Shown here: in pieces, positions 45,952 to 57,713 of the stretch
Layout: the number at the start of each line of letters is the position of its first letter
Position numbering within the stretch: the stretch's first letter is position 1
From: Vogesella aquatica
GTDB lineage: Bacteria > Pseudomonadota > Gammaproteobacteria > Burkholderiales > Chromobacteriaceae
Direction of reading: 5' to 3'
DNA: 64,000 nucleotides
NCBI RefSeq assembly: GCF_028548455.1
Contig: NZ_JAQQLF010000013.1
Span: forward strand, 1 to 64,000
Notes under the pieces: model-generated
The model's input: the letters and a program-made list of their open reading frames with translations, nothing else
Told to the model about the DNA's origin: nothing
Databases searched by the model: none
Made by a program: the position numbers and the translations under genes

Positions 45952-46359
45952 CTACCAGCTGTCTTTGAAGCGCACGATATCGCGGCGGGCCTTCTTGGTA
46001 GGCCGCCCGTCACCGTACGGAAAACTGGCGTGTTCGGCTTTTTGCAGGCCGATCTGGTGCTCGCGCGCGGCGATGGATTCCTCGCTTTCGCTATACAGCA
46101 GCCGTGCCTCTGCCGCCGGGCGGCGCTGGGTAGCCAGCCCCAGCACGGTGACGTTGTACACCAGTTTATCGATACGGATCTGCAGCAGCTCGCCCTCGCG
46201 CGCCACGCGCGACGCTTTCACCCGCTCGCCATTCACCAGCACGCGGCCCAGCTCCAGCGCCTCGTGCGCCAGCTGCCGGGTTTTGAAGAAGCGCGCCGCC
46301 CACAGCCATTTATCCAGCCGTACCTTGTCGTCGTCTGCGGCCAACTTTGTCTTGCTCAT
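45952..46359 (-). CDS. hslR: Ribosome-associated S4-domain heat-shock protein Hsp15
   Basis: A 135-residue RNA-binding protein. The S4 domain is at about residues 10-75 (RLDKWLWAARFFKTRQLAHEALELG, VNGERVKASRVAREGELLQIRID), followed by the conserved ATQRRPAAEARLLYSESEES and a basic tail. Hsp15 recycles free 50S subunits carrying nascent chains. The start at 46359 gives MSKTKLAADDDKVRLDKW and an ATGA overlap with the previous gene, so a slightly longer frame was rejected. Confidence 0.9.
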   Translation of the reverse strand: MSKTKLAADDDKVRLDKWLWAARFFKTRQLAHEALELGRVLVNGERVKASRVAREGELLQIRIDKLVYNVTVLGLATQRRPAAEARLLYSESEESIAAREHQIGLQKAEHASFPYGDGRPTKKARRDIVRFKDSW

Positions 46360-47000
46360 ACCGCCACCTGCCACTGTGCTTGCACCACGCCCAGGTCCAG
46401 CTGCAGCGCATCGCCAGCATGCAGCTGCCCTACCCCTTCCGGCGTACCGGTAAAGATGACGTCGCCCGCACGCAGGCCGTATACCTGCGACAGGTAGCTC
46501 ACGATATAGGGCACAGAAAATCGCATCAGCGTGGTGTCGCCTTGCTGGCGCAGCTGGCCATTGACCTGCAGCGTGAAGCGTGCGGCCAACGGGTCCAGCT
46601 CACCGGCCGGCACAAAAGCGGATACGCAGGCGGCACCGCGAAAGCCCTTGGCCTTGGTCCACGGCAGGCCCTTGGCTTTTACCTCGCTCTGCACGTCACG
46701 CGCGGTCAGGTCCAGGCCGACACCGTAACCCGCCACGTATTGCAGCGCCTCCGCCTCGCGGATGTTGTCGGCATCGCGCCCGATCAGCACCAGCAGCTCG
46801 CACTCGTAGTGCACATCTTGCGAAAAAGCAGGCAAATGCAAAGGCTGGCCGCTCGGCAGCAGCGCGGCGGCCGGTTTCAGAAAGACAACCGGCTCTTCTT
46901 CCATGGCATTACCCAGCTCGGCCGCATGGGCTGCGTAGTTCCGACCAATGCAAAATAGCGTGCCGACACGCTGCTCCATTCCTGCCAGGCAAACATTCAT
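46356..47000 (-). CDS. Fumarylacetoacetate hydrolase-family protein (FAHD1-like)
   Basis: A 214-residue enzyme of the FAH fold, close to the small acylpyruvase/oxaloacetate decarboxylase group: FCIGRNYAAHAAELGN, EEEPVVFLKPAAALLPSG, the metal-binding VHYECELLVLIGRD, GLDLTARDVQSEVKAKGLPWTKAKGF, and the C-terminal GDVIFTGTPEGVGQL. The first codons (MNVCLAGMEQRV) allow two starts. Substrate uncertain. Its stop overlaps the Hsp15 start as ATGA. Confidence 0.88.
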   Translation of the reverse strand: MNVCLAGMEQRVGTLFCIGRNYAAHAAELGNAMEEEPVVFLKPAAALLPSGQPLHLPAFSQDVHYECELLVLIGRDADNIREAEALQYVAGYGVGLDLTARDVQSEVKAKGLPWTKAKGFRGAACVSAFVPAGELDPLAARFTLQVNGQLRQQGDTTLMRFSVPYIVSYLSQVYGLRAGDVIFTGTPEGVGQLHAGDALQLDLGVVQAQWQVAV

Positions 47001-47112
47001 AAATCCATACCAATCAAATTAAGCGTGGCCTTAACCACAGAAATCCGCAACAAAGCGCAAAATACACTAAAACCAAATAACGACATGTTGAATCGCACGC
47101 CAAGGGGGCAAT

Positions 47113-48723
47113 ATGAGCATCAAAGCACGCGTTTTCTGGCTGGCAGGCAGCCTGCTATTGTTGATGTTACTGCTATGCGGCAGCATGGTATTAATGCTGC
47201 AAAAGAGCAATAGTGCCTTTGCCAGTACCTACCAGGATCGGGTTATTCCCCTGAAACAGCTGAAAGTTGTCGCCGATATGTTTGCCGTGAATGTGGTGGA
47301 TACCATTCATAAAACCAATGCCGGCACACTCTCTGCAGCCGAGGCCGCCTCCGCCATCACTACGGCAGAAGCCGAATTCAACAAGCAGTGGACCGCCTAT
47401 ACCGCCACGCAGCTTACCGCCGAAGAAGCGGCGCTGGTAGAAAGCGCCAAAGGTAAAATAAACAATGCTTTAGGCGTGGCCCGCCAAGCGCGGGCGCTGA
47501 TGCAAAACGGGCAAAAAGAAGCCTTGCAAACCCTGGCATCCAGCCAGCTCTACCCTGCCGTTGACCCACTCAGCACGGATATCAGCAAGCTGATAGACCT
47601 GCAGCTGGCCGAAGCAGAAAAAAACTACCTTAGCAGTGAACAAAACCTGCACACCAGCCTGTTGTTTGCCAGTGCGGCACTGCTGGCCAGCCTGGCTATC
47701 GGCAGCATCATGGCGTGGCGCCTGGCCAGCCGGCTGAACAGCAGCGTACGCGAGCTGGCCGACACCTGCCAGGCCATCACGCAAAAGCATGACCTTAGCC
47801 TGCGCATACCGGTACGCGGCAAGGATGAGCTGGCGGTGATCGCCGGCCAGCTCAACAGCCTGCTGGACAATATGGGCACCATTATCCAGGACGTACGTCA
47901 TAGCAGTGACAACATCAACCAGATGGCGCGCCAGATCGGCCAGACCTCCGACACCATCAGCACGAGCTCGCGCCAGCAAAGCGAAGCCACCTCGTCCATT
48001 GCCAGTACCGTCGAGCAGTTTGCCGTCAGCATTACCCATATTGCCGACAGCGCCGAAGTGGCCCAGCAGCGCGCCAGCCAGGCCGGCCAGGCTTCCAGCG
48101 ACAGCTCGCGGGTGATCGATGCCACGTTGCAGGAAATTACCGCCATCGGCACCGCCATTCGCCATAGCGAGCAACAGGTTGCCGCATTGACCAGGCAAAG
48201 CCATACCATTGTCAGCGTGCTGGACGTGATTCGTGACGTGGCAGACCAGACCAACCTGCTGGCACTGAACGCCGCCATCGAGGCTGCCCGCGCCGGCGAC
48301 CTGGGCCGCGGCTTTGCCGTAGTGGCCGACGAAGTGCGCAAGCTGGCCGAGCGTTCGGCACAGTCCACGGTACAGATCGACCAGATGGTGCGCGAAATTA
48401 CCCAGTCTGCCCAGGCGGCCAACCTGGCCATGCAGCAGAGTGTCAGCCGTGTCAGCAAAGGCGAAGCACTGACCACCGAAATGCAAGACGCCATCGTCCG
48501 CATCCAGCACACCATCCACGAAGTATCACAATCCGCCAGCGAAATCGCCGATGCCCTGGCAGAACAACGCACTGCCAGCAACGATATGGCACGGCGTGTC
48601 GAGCAAATAGCCCAGCTATCGGAAAACAATGCCAACAGCGCCGTCAATCTGGACGGTTATGCCGGCCAGCTGGAAGACAAAGCCGACCACCTGGAAAACA
48701 AGGTCAAGAACTTTACCGTCTGA
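47113..48723 (+). CDS. Methyl-accepting chemotaxis protein with 4-helix periplasmic sensor
   Basis: A 536-residue chemoreceptor: transmembrane helix 1 (about 8-30), an all-helical periplasmic domain of about 155 residues of the 4HB type ([35 protein letters not shown] in part), transmembrane helix 2 ([20 protein letters not shown], about 183-203), HAMP ([42 protein letters not shown]) and the signalling hairpin with [29 protein letters not shown] lies just before the ATG. Ligand unknown. A single-gene unit ending with a GC-rich hairpin. Confidence 0.94.
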   Translation: MSIKARVFWLAGSLLLLMLLLCGSMVLMLQKSNSAFASTYQDRVIPLKQLKVVADMFAVNVVDTIHKTNAGTLSAAEAASAITTAEAEFNKQWTAYTATQLTAEEAALVESAKGKINNALGVARQARALMQNGQKEALQTLASSQLYPAVDPLSTDISKLIDLQLAEAEKNYLSSEQNLHTSLLFASAALLASLAIGSIMAWRLASRLNSSVRELADTCQAITQKHDLSLRIPVRGKDELAVIAGQLNSLLDNMGTIIQDVRHSSDNINQMARQIGQTSDTISTSSRQQSEATSSIASTVEQFAVSITHIADSAEVAQQRASQAGQASSDSSRVIDATLQEITAIGTAIRHSEQQVAALTRQSHTIVSVLDVIRDVADQTNLLALNAAIEAARAGDLGRGFAVVADEVRKLAERSAQSTVQIDQMVREITQSAQAANLAMQQSVSRVSKGEALTTEMQDAIVRIQHTIHEVSQSASEIADALAEQRTASNDMARRVEQIAQLSENNANSAVNLDGYAGQLEDKADHLENKVKNFTV

Positions 48724-49017
48724 GCAGCTTGCCGCCCCGGAACAAAGATACCGGGGCGGCTCACTATTGATGCAAAACAACATGCCATGGCAATAAATCT
48801 GCCATACTCCCGCCACTAGCCCAATCCCGAGCTGCCACCTGTTGTTGCCTGCATACCCATTACCTGTGTTTATATCGCAATGCAGCATGACCTTGCTGTG
48901 TTTTGTCATAAAGCAATGGTAAAGTCTTTACTCAACAGATTGCGCCCAACAAGAAAAACATCCTGTCACGCAAGGCAGCACGGCCTGTTTGTCTTCCCCC
49001 ATTTGAAGGAGATATCA
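48724..49017. other. Intergenic region upstream of phaC
   Basis: 294 bases. The left end holds a hairpin (48731-48760). The rest is A/T-richer and must hold the phaC promoter, but I could not assign a convincing -35/-10 pair. No gene visible. Confidence 0.45.
48731..48760 (+). terminator. GC-rich hairpin after the chemoreceptor gene, probable terminator
   Basis: GCCGCCCCGG (48731-48740) pairs perfectly with CCGGGGCGGC (48751-48760) across a 10-base A-rich loop. There is no clean T run after it, so termination is likely but not certain. Confidence 0.6.
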
Positions 49018-50793
49018 ATGAGTCAGGAAACCACCACATCGCTGGACAGTTTTTTTGCCAACTTGTCCGAAGCCAATCAGAAGTGGATGCAGCAGTTCGT
49101 GAATTCGCTGGGCAGCGGCCTGTCGCCGCAAGACGCGGCCAACCCGATGGCCGGCGCATGGCAGCAGATGGTAGACAACGCCAACCAGTTTGTTGCCCTG
49201 CAAAACAACCTGTACCAGCAGCAAATGAACATCTGGCTTTCCTTCCTGGGCCAGCCCGCCGGTGGCGCACCCGCCGCCCAGCCTGCCGCAGGTGACCGCC
49301 GCTTTGCCGCACCGGAATGGAACGAACACCCTTTTTACAGCTTCCTGAAACAAAGCTATCTGCTGACCAGCAAATGGATGACCGAGCTGGTGGATAAATC
49401 CCAGCTGGAAGGCGAAGACAAGGAACGCCTGGCCTTTGCCACGCGCCAGTACATCGACGCCATGGCGCCGACCAACTTCATGCTGACCAACCCGGAAGTG
49501 GTGAAGCGTGCGCTGGAAACCAAGGGCGAGAGCCTGGTAGAAGGCATGAAAAACATGGTGGAAGACCTGCAGAAAGGTCACATCTCCATGTCGGATGAAA
49601 GCAAGTTCGAGATCGGCAAGAACATTGCCTGCACCCCGGGCAAGGTGGTGTTCCGCAACAAGCTGATCGAACTGATCCAGTACACCCCGACCACCGAGCA
49701 GGTCTACGAGAAGCCGCTGCTGATCGTACCGCCGTGCGTGAACAAGTACTACCTGATGGACTTGCAGCAGGATAACTCCATGGTGCGCCACTTCGTGGCC
49801 CAGGGTTACCGCGTATTCCTGGTGAGCTGGCGCTCGGCTACGCCGGACATGAAGCACTACAAATGGGACAACTACATCGAGGAAGGCGTGATTGCCGCGG
49901 CCGAAGCTATCCGCAAGATCACCAAGCAGCCATCGATGAACGCGCTGGGCTTCTGCATTGGCGGCGTCATCCTGAATACCGCGCTGTGCGTGCTCAAACA
50001 CCGCAAGCTGAACTACATCGACAGCGCCACCTTCATGACCTCGCTGGTAGACCACACCGACCCGGGTGAAATCAAGGTCTTCATCGACGACAAGCTGATC
50101 CAGACCCGCGAAGCCAAGCTGGCTACCGGCGGTGGCGGTATCGTCAGCGGCAAGGAGCTGGGCCGCACCTTTGCCAGCCTGCGCGCCAACGACCTAGTGT
50201 GGAACTACGTGGTCAACAACTACCTGCTGGGCAAGACCCCGCCACCGTTCGACCTGCTGTACTGGAACAACGACGCCGTCGACCTGCCGCTGCCGATGCA
50301 CACTTTCTTCCTGAAAGAGTTCTACATCAACAATGCACTGACCAAGCCGGGCAGCATCGAGCTGTGCGGCGTGAAGATCGACGTATCGCAGATCGACATC
50401 CCGCTGTACATCTTTGCCGCCCGCGAAGACCACATCGTGCCATGGAAATCGGCCTACGACGGTGTGCAGTACCTCAGCGGTGCCGCCTCGCGCCGCTACG
50501 TACTGGGTGCTTCCGGCCACATTGCCGGCTCCATCAACCCGGTCACCAAAGACAAGCGTAACTACTGGGTAAACGACAACCTGGTCGCCAGCGCCGACGC
50601 CTGGCTGGACGGCGCCGAGAGCCGCCCGGGCAGCTGGTGGAAGGACTGGGACGGCTGGCTGGCACCGCAGTCCGGCGAAAAAGTCGCCGCCCCGAAAATC
50701 TTTGGCAGCAAAGAGCTGCCGGCCCTGTGCGACGCCCCTGGCGAATACGTACAAGCCAAAGCCATGCCGGCCCAGCTGGCCACCCTGCAATAA
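49018..50793 (+). CDS. phaC: Class I polyhydroxyalkanoate synthase
   Basis: A 591-residue enzyme that polymerises hydroxyacyl-CoA into cytoplasmic PHA granules. The lipase-like box is GFCIGG with the catalytic Cys313; the acid is in [12 protein letters not shown] and the general base histidine in [12 protein letters not shown]. The N-terminal PhaC domain occupies about residues 1-200. AAGGAG lies just upstream of ATG at 49018, so a longer frame beginning at 48880 was rejected. phaA follows after 73 bases; no phaB reductase is present in the window. Confidence 0.96.
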   Translation: MSQETTTSLDSFFANLSEANQKWMQQFVNSLGSGLSPQDAANPMAGAWQQMVDNANQFVALQNNLYQQQMNIWLSFLGQPAGGAPAAQPAAGDRRFAAPEWNEHPFYSFLKQSYLLTSKWMTELVDKSQLEGEDKERLAFATRQYIDAMAPTNFMLTNPEVVKRALETKGESLVEGMKNMVEDLQKGHISMSDESKFEIGKNIACTPGKVVFRNKLIELIQYTPTTEQVYEKPLLIVPPCVNKYYLMDLQQDNSMVRHFVAQGYRVFLVSWRSATPDMKHYKWDNYIEEGVIAAAEAIRKITKQPSMNALGFCIGGVILNTALCVLKHRKLNYIDSATFMTSLVDHTDPGEIKVFIDDKLIQTREAKLATGGGGIVSGKELGRTFASLRANDLVWNYVVNNYLLGKTPPPFDLLYWNNDAVDLPLPMHTFFLKEFYINNALTKPGSIELCGVKIDVSQIDIPLYIFAAREDHIVPWKSAYDGVQYLSGAASRRYVLGASGHIAGSINPVTKDKRNYWVNDNLVASADAWLDGAESRPGSWWKDWDGWLAPQSGEKVAAPKIFGSKELPALCDAPGEYVQAKAMPAQLATLQ

Positions 50794-50866
50794 TCTGCAA
50801 AGACTTCTGTGCTAGATTGCGGTTTCACCCGAATCTGGCACAGAACAGAACAACCTGGAGAAAACC

Positions 50867-52048
50867 ATGCAAGACATCGTTATCGTTGCAGCACTGCGTA
50901 CCGCCGTTGGCAGCTTCGGCGGCTCCCTGGCCAAAATCCCCGCCCCCGAGCTGGGCGCTACCGTGATCAAGGGCCTGCTGGCGCAAACCGGCGTGAAGCC
51001 GGAAGACGTGAGTGAAGTGATCCTGGGCCAGGTACTGACCGCCGGCGCCGGCCAGAACCCTGCCCGCCAGGCCGTGATCAAGGCAGGCCTGCCAGTATCC
51101 ACCCCGGCCTCTACCCTGAACGTTGTCTGCGGCTCCGGCCTGCGCGCTGTGCATCTGGCCGCCCAGGCCATCGCCAGCGGCGACGCCGAGATCGTGATTG
51201 CCGGCGGCCAGGAAAGCATGTCGCTATCCCCGCACATCCTGCCAGGCTCGCGTGACGGTTTCCGCATGGGCAACGCCCAGCTGGTAGACACCATGGTGGC
51301 CGACGGCCTGACCGACGTATACAACCAGTACCACATGGGCATTACTGCCGAAAACGTGGCTGCCAAATACGGCATCAGCCGTGACGAGCAGGACGCACTG
51401 GCACTGGCCTCGCAAAACCGCGCCGAAGCCGCCCAGGCTGCCGGCAAATTCGATGCCGAAATCGTGCCGGTACTGGTACCGCAGCGCAAAGGCGACCCGG
51501 TAGCGTTTGCCAAAGACGAATACATCAAGGCCGGCGCTACCGCCGACAGCCTGGCCAAACTGCGCCCTGCCTTCAAAAAAGACGGCTCTGTTACCGCCGG
51601 TAACGCCTCCGGCATCAACGACGGCGCTGCCGCCGTGATGCTGATGACCGCCGAACGCGCCGACAAACTGGGCCTGAAGCCACTGGCTGTGATCAAGTCC
51701 TACGCCCTCACCGGCTGCGAGCCGGAAATCATGGGCATCGGCCCGGTAGCTGCTACCCGCAAGGCACTGGATAAAGCTGGCTGGAAAGTGGAAGACCTGG
51801 ACCTGGTAGAAGCCAACGAAGCCTTTGCCGCACAAGCGCTGGGCGTGGCCCGCGAGCTGGGCTGGGGTGCCGACAAGGTCAACGTGAATGGTGGTGCCAT
51901 CGCCCTGGGCCACCCTATCGGCGCCTCCGGTTGCCGCGTACTGGTAACCCTGCTGCACGAAATGCAGCGTCGTGATGCCAAAAAAGGCCTGGCTACCCTG
52001 TGCATCGGTGGTGGCATGGGCGTGGCGCTGGCGGTAGAACGCCCGTAA
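50867..52048 (+). CDS. phaA: Acetyl-CoA C-acetyltransferase (beta-ketothiolase)
   Basis: A 393-residue thiolase that condenses two acetyl-CoA to acetoacetyl-CoA, the first step of PHB synthesis. The nucleophile is Cys88 in [12 protein letters not shown], and the other active residues are in [10 protein letters not shown] (His near 349) and CIGGGMG (Cys near 379). The gene lies downstream of phaC and before a terminator with a TTCG tetraloop. It could also serve ketone-body or fatty-acid routes. Confidence 0.95.
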   Translation: MQDIVIVAALRTAVGSFGGSLAKIPAPELGATVIKGLLAQTGVKPEDVSEVILGQVLTAGAGQNPARQAVIKAGLPVSTPASTLNVVCGSGLRAVHLAAQAIASGDAEIVIAGGQESMSLSPHILPGSRDGFRMGNAQLVDTMVADGLTDVYNQYHMGITAENVAAKYGISRDEQDALALASQNRAEAAQAAGKFDAEIVPVLVPQRKGDPVAFAKDEYIKAGATADSLAKLRPAFKKDGSVTAGNASGINDGAAAVMLMTAERADKLGLKPLAVIKSYALTGCEPEIMGIGPVAATRKALDKAGWKVEDLDLVEANEAFAAQALGVARELGWGADKVNVNGGAIALGHPIGASGCRVLVTLLHEMQRRDAKKGLATLCIGGGMGVALAVERP

Positions 52049-52072
52049 TTCCCGCCCCACCTGGCTAGCATG

Positions 52073-52095
52073 GCCCCGCTTCGGCGGGGCTTTTT
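52073..52095 (+). terminator. Intrinsic terminator of phaC-phaA (TTCG tetraloop)
   Basis: GCCCCGC (52073-52079) pairs with GCGGGGC (52084-52090) around a TTCG loop and is followed by five T. Confidence 0.9.
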
Positions 52096-52240
52096 GCTGT
52101 ATGGCCACCGCACTCTTTTGGCATGATCCCCTGCCGTTCCGGCATTCTGTTTACAGAACATTGCGTCCTGTCCCATTGGCCGTCTTGCCAGCCATCGCCG
52201 CCCACCGCAAAATGGATACAATATTCCAGCGAGAACCACC

Positions 52241-54034
52241 ATGACCGCCACCCTAGTTTCCGCCCGCCTGGCCGCCCTACGCCAACACATGCTGCAGCAT
52301 GGCATCGCCGCCTGCCTGATTCCGTCTTCCGACCCGCACCTGTCCGAATACCTGCCCGGCTACTGGCAAGGTCGCCGCTGGTTGTCGGGCTTTCACGGCT
52401 CGGTGGGCACACTGATCGTTACCCGCGATTTTGCCGGCCTGTGGGCCGATAGCCGCTACTGGGTACAAGCCGAGGCCGAGCTGGCCGGCAGCGAGATCCA
52501 GCTGATGAAGATCCAGACCGTGGCCAGCCCGCTGCACCTGGAATGGCTTGCGGCCAACCTGGCCAGCGGTGATGTACTGGCTGTTGATGGCGATGTGCTG
52601 GGCCTGGCCGCCGCACGCGCGCTGCAAACCGCGCTGGACAAAGCCGGCGCCACCTTGCGTACCGATGCAGACCCGCTGGCCGCCATCTGGGCCGAGCGCC
52701 CGGCACTGCCGGCCGCCGCCGTCTACGAGCACTTGCCGCCATTTGCCAGCACCCCGCGCCGCGACAAGCTGGCCGCCGTACGTGCTGCCATGCAGCAGCA
52801 CGGCGCCGACGCACACTTTATCTCTACGCTGGACGACATCGCCTGGCTGTTCAACCTGCGCGGTGCCGACGTCAATTACAACCCGGTGTTCATCGCGCAC
52901 GCGCTGCTGCGACACGACGGCGCCACGCTGTTTGTCGGCGCAGGCAAGATCGACGCCGCACTGGCCGCCACACTGGCCGCCGATGGCATCACCGTGGCCG
53001 ACTACCACGCTGCCAAGCCGGCACTGGCCGCCCTGCCCGCCGGCAGCCATCTGCTGCTGGACCCGCGCCGCATCACGCTGGGCCTGCGCCAGGCGGTGGC
53101 CGATGGTGTACAGGTAGTCGAAGCCATCAACCCGTCCACCCTGCAAAAATCGCGCAAGACCGCCGACGAAGTGGCGCACGTGCGCGAAGCGATGGCACAA
53201 GACGGCGCCGCGCTGGCCGAGTTCTTTGCCTGGTTCGAGGCCAACGTTGGCCGCAGCCGCATCACCGAGCTGACCATCGATGAAGAAATTACCGCCTCCC
53301 GCGCCCGTCGCCCCGGTTTTGTCTGCCCCAGCTTTGCCACCATCGCCGGCTTCAACGCCAACGGCGCGCTACCGCATTACCGCGCCACCGAAGACAGCCA
53401 CAGCGACATCGCCGGCGACGGCCTGTTGCTGATCGACAGCGGCGGCCAGTACCACGGCGGCACCACCGACATCACCCGCGTGCTGGCGGTAGGCACCCCC
53501 AGCGACGCGCAGAAGCACGATTTCACCCTGGTGCTGAAAGGCATGATCCAGCTGAGCCTGGCGCACTTCCCGCAGGGTACGCTGTCGCCGATGCTGGATG
53601 CGCTGGCGCGCGCGCCGATCTGGCAGGCCAATATCGACTTCGGCCACGGCGTGGGCCACGGCGTGGGTTACTTCCTGAACGTGCACGAAGGCCCGCAAAG
53701 TATCTCGCGCGCCATCCCTGAACCGCACATGGCAATGGAAGCCGGCATGATCACCTCCAACGAGCCGGGTATCTACCGCCCGGGCCGCTGGGGCGTGCGC
53801 ATCGAAAACCTGCTACTGAACGTGGACGCCGGCAGTAGCGAGTTTGGTGATTTCCTGCGCTTTGAAACGCTGACGCTGTGCCCGATCGACACCCGCTGCA
53901 TCCTGCCCAGCCTGCTGACCCCGGCCGAGCTGGCCTGGCTCAACGCTTACCACACCGAGGTACTCACCCGCGTCAGCCCGCTGGTCAGCGGCGACGCACT
54001 GGCCTGGCTACAGCAGGCCACCCGCCCGCTATAA
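52241..54034 (+). CDS. Aminopeptidase P family (XPNPEP1-like, 597 aa)
   Basis: A metallo-aminopeptidase removing N-terminal residues next to proline. It has the long three-domain form (two creatinase-N-like domains, about 1-140 and 160-300, then the M24 catalytic domain), unlike the shorter E. coli PepP. Metal ligands: LLLIDSGGQYHGGTTDITR (two Asp), GHGVGHGVGYF (His), TSNEPGIY (Glu) and RIENLL (Glu). The start MTATLVSARLAALRQ has no strong alternative. It contains two exact GTTGGCCGCA repeats (52549 read as AAN, 53246 read as VGR). Confidence 0.93.
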   Translation: MTATLVSARLAALRQHMLQHGIAACLIPSSDPHLSEYLPGYWQGRRWLSGFHGSVGTLIVTRDFAGLWADSRYWVQAEAELAGSEIQLMKIQTVASPLHLEWLAANLASGDVLAVDGDVLGLAAARALQTALDKAGATLRTDADPLAAIWAERPALPAAAVYEHLPPFASTPRRDKLAAVRAAMQQHGADAHFISTLDDIAWLFNLRGADVNYNPVFIAHALLRHDGATLFVGAGKIDAALAATLAADGITVADYHAAKPALAALPAGSHLLLDPRRITLGLRQAVADGVQVVEAINPSTLQKSRKTADEVAHVREAMAQDGAALAEFFAWFEANVGRSRITELTIDEEITASRARRPGFVCPSFATIAGFNANGALPHYRATEDSHSDIAGDGLLLIDSGGQYHGGTTDITRVLAVGTPSDAQKHDFTLVLKGMIQLSLAHFPQGTLSPMLDALARAPIWQANIDFGHGVGHGVGYFLNVHEGPQSISRAIPEPHMAMEAGMITSNEPGIYRPGRWGVRIENLLLNVDAGSSEFGDFLRFETLTLCPIDTRCILPSLLTPAELAWLNAYHTEVLTRVSPLVSGDALAWLQQATRPL

Positions 54035-54071
54035 GCTGCCACACCACAGCCCGCAGCAGCCACTGCTCAAA

Positions 54072-54113
54072 CAAGTTGGCCGCACCGATGCAATGCGTCG
54101 TGCGGCCAACTTG
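54072..54113. repeat. Inverted pair of GTTGGCCGCA repeats with a 16-base loop
   Basis: Two exact copies (54075-54084 and 54101-54110) face each other and the match extends to 13 base pairs (CAAGTTGGCCGCA) on each side. The pair lies between the aminopeptidase gene and the first solute-binding-like gene. There is no T run, so if it terminates it must do so weakly. Confidence 0.9.
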
Positions 54114-54158
54114 CAATTGTGCCATATTAAATTCAACGTTCTGGCACGTGGACAGTCC

Positions 54159-54926
54159 ATGAAATATCGCCCAATACTGCTAGTGACACTGCTAGCTACC
54201 AGCCCGCCGGCAACAGCACTTTCCCTGCTGACCGAGGAATGGCCACCGGTCAGCTTTGCCAATGGCAAAGGCCAGCCCGAAGGCATGGCGGTAGAGGTGG
54301 TGAAATTGCTGCAAGAGCGGCTGAAAGACAGCAACCCCATCCAGATACAGCCCTGGGCGCGCGCCTATAACAGCCTGCTCAACGAGAAAGACGTCATGCT
54401 GTTTACCGTTGGCCGCAACGCCGAGCGCGAACGGCTGATGACGCTCTTGGGCCCCATCCTGATATCCAGCACCGACGTATTTGCCCTGCGCCAGTACGCG
54501 GCAGAAATACGCAAGCTCACCCCTGCCGCCATGCAAAAGCTGCCCACTGCCGCCTATCGTGGCAGCATTTTCGAAACCACGGCGCACAGCCGCGGTTTCA
54601 ATGTGTTCCCCACTAACGACCCCGCGCACTCGGCACGCATGCTGGCCGCCGGCCGCGTGAAACTGTGGGTGGAAGGCAATGTGGTAGTGGGCAATGTACT
54701 GCGTGAACAGGGCCTGCCCCTGGCTACCGTAGAACGTGTCGCTACCCTGGATCGCCTGAGCCTGTACCTGGCTTTTTCGCCCAATGTGCCACGCGACACC
54801 ATACTGCGCTGGGAAAAAGCGCTGAACGAAATCAAGCAGGATGGCAGCTTTGCCACCATCCACCAGCACTGGTTTCCGCAAGACCCGGTACCGCTTCAGG
54901 TTGAGCGCCTGGGTATACAGCGCTGA
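54159..54926 (+). CDS. Periplasmic solute-binding-like protein, first of two
   Basis: 255 residues with a signal peptide (PILLVTLLATSPPATA) and a bilobed SBP type-3 fold: LLTEEWPPVSFANGKGQPEGMAVEVVKLLQERL opens the first lobe, and the second includes LPTAAYRGSIFETTAHSRG and a hinge. Such proteins bind amino acids for ABC uptake, or act as sensors or chemoreceptor partners. No permease or ATPase is nearby. The ATG at 54159 was chosen because it places the signal peptide correctly. A paralogue follows after 22 bases. Confidence 0.82.
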   Translation: MKYRPILLVTLLATSPPATALSLLTEEWPPVSFANGKGQPEGMAVEVVKLLQERLKDSNPIQIQPWARAYNSLLNEKDVMLFTVGRNAERERLMTLLGPILISSTDVFALRQYAAEIRKLTPAAMQKLPTAAYRGSIFETTAHSRGFNVFPTNDPAHSARMLAAGRVKLWVEGNVVVGNVLREQGLPLATVERVATLDRLSLYLAFSPNVPRDTILRWEKALNEIKQDGSFATIHQHWFPQDPVPLQVERLGIQR

Positions 54927-54947
54927 TATTGTCGGACAATCGGTGCT

Positions 54948-55829
54948 ATGATGTCGCCCACTCAGCCATACGCCATAGCACACATGCTCCTGCGCGCCAC
55001 TCTTCTGTCGTTTACCCTATTGCTGGCCCAGCCTGGCACCGCCGCACCGCTAACCATCCTGGCTGAAGAATGGCCGCCCTTTGTCTACCTGAATGCGCTG
55101 GACCAGCCTGCCGGCATGGCTGTCGATATCGTGCAGCAGCTGCAGCAGCGCACTGGCGACACCGCACCCATGCAGCTCAAGCCCTGGGATCAGGCCAATG
55201 CACTGCTGCACAGCCAGCCAGACCACATGATGTTTACCCTGGGCGACACCGATGACAACCGGCGTGACTTTACCCAGCTGGGGCCCATCATGATCGCCAG
55301 CGTGACGGCGTATAGCCTGTCACGCCATGCCGCAGCACTGGCCAGCCTGCCAGCGGCGCGGCTGGCTGGCGAATCCACCGTTACCGCGCAAGACAGCATT
55401 GCCGAGGCCGCCGCGCTTGAGGCCGGCTTTCGCCCGCACCGCACGCGTGACCGCGAGCAGGGCCTGCGCCTGCTGCTGGCCAATCGCGTGCGGCTGTGGG
55501 TAGAGGCCAATACCGCCGTCGCCCCGCTACTACGCTTTACCGGCACCCAGGCGCAGGCCATCGCCCCGGTCAGCACGCTCAGCAGCCTGCCGCTATACCT
55601 GAGCTTTTCGCGCGGCACGGCACCGGACACCGTGCGGCGCTGGCAGCGCGCACTGGAAGGCATGCTGCAAGATGGCAGCTACCTGGCCATCCACCTGCGC
55701 TGGCTGCCACTGGAAGACCCCGTGGAGCAAGTAGCCCTGCACAGCCACGACCCGGCACTGGCACCGCCGGCCACACTACCCGGCGAGCCACCCAGCGACG
55801 CCAGCGGCACAGCCCCGGCCCTGCCATGA
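54948..55829 (+). CDS. Periplasmic solute-binding-like protein, second of two
   Basis: A 293-residue paralogue of the previous gene, with the same opening (LTILAEEWPPFVYLNALDQPAGMAVDIVQQLQQR). It has a signal peptide (LLSFTLLLAQPGTAAP); the true start may be the later methionine at 54984. The C-terminus carries an extra proline/alanine-rich tail of about 30 residues not present in the first copy. The pair diverged strongly. No transporter membrane gene is near, so a signalling or scavenging role is possible. It ends at a strong terminator. Confidence 0.78.
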   Translation: MMSPTQPYAIAHMLLRATLLSFTLLLAQPGTAAPLTILAEEWPPFVYLNALDQPAGMAVDIVQQLQQRTGDTAPMQLKPWDQANALLHSQPDHMMFTLGDTDDNRRDFTQLGPIMIASVTAYSLSRHAAALASLPAARLAGESTVTAQDSIAEAAALEAGFRPHRTRDREQGLRLLLANRVRLWVEANTAVAPLLRFTGTQAQAIAPVSTLSSLPLYLSFSRGTAPDTVRRWQRALEGMLQDGSYLAIHLRWLPLEDPVEQVALHSHDPALAPPATLPGEPPSDASGTAPALP

Positions 55830-55856
55830 AAAAACCCGCCAGATGGCGGGTTTTTT
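55829..55856. terminator. Bidirectional terminator between the solute-binding genes and argS
   Basis: The stem AAAACCCGCC / GGCGGGTTTT (55831-55840 with 55845-55854) with a 4-base loop is flanked by A and T runs on each side. It separates convergent genes. Confidence 0.9.
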
Positions 55857-55879
55857 CATGCAGCCAAGGTGTGGCTGGC

Positions 55880-57607
<1,728 letters not shown>

Positions 57608-57713
57608 TTATAAAATCAAAGGCCGGGCGCCAAAGCGCCCGGCTCGAATGCAATGCAGCAATTTTACGACCAAAGCGCCCTGCGGCCAACCTTTGCCGCA
57701 AGCCGCACGCACT

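Noticed and set aside
48880-49017. Upstream extension of phaC
   Set aside because: AAGGAG sits just before the ATG at 49018; the extension is basic and unlike PhaC N-termini.
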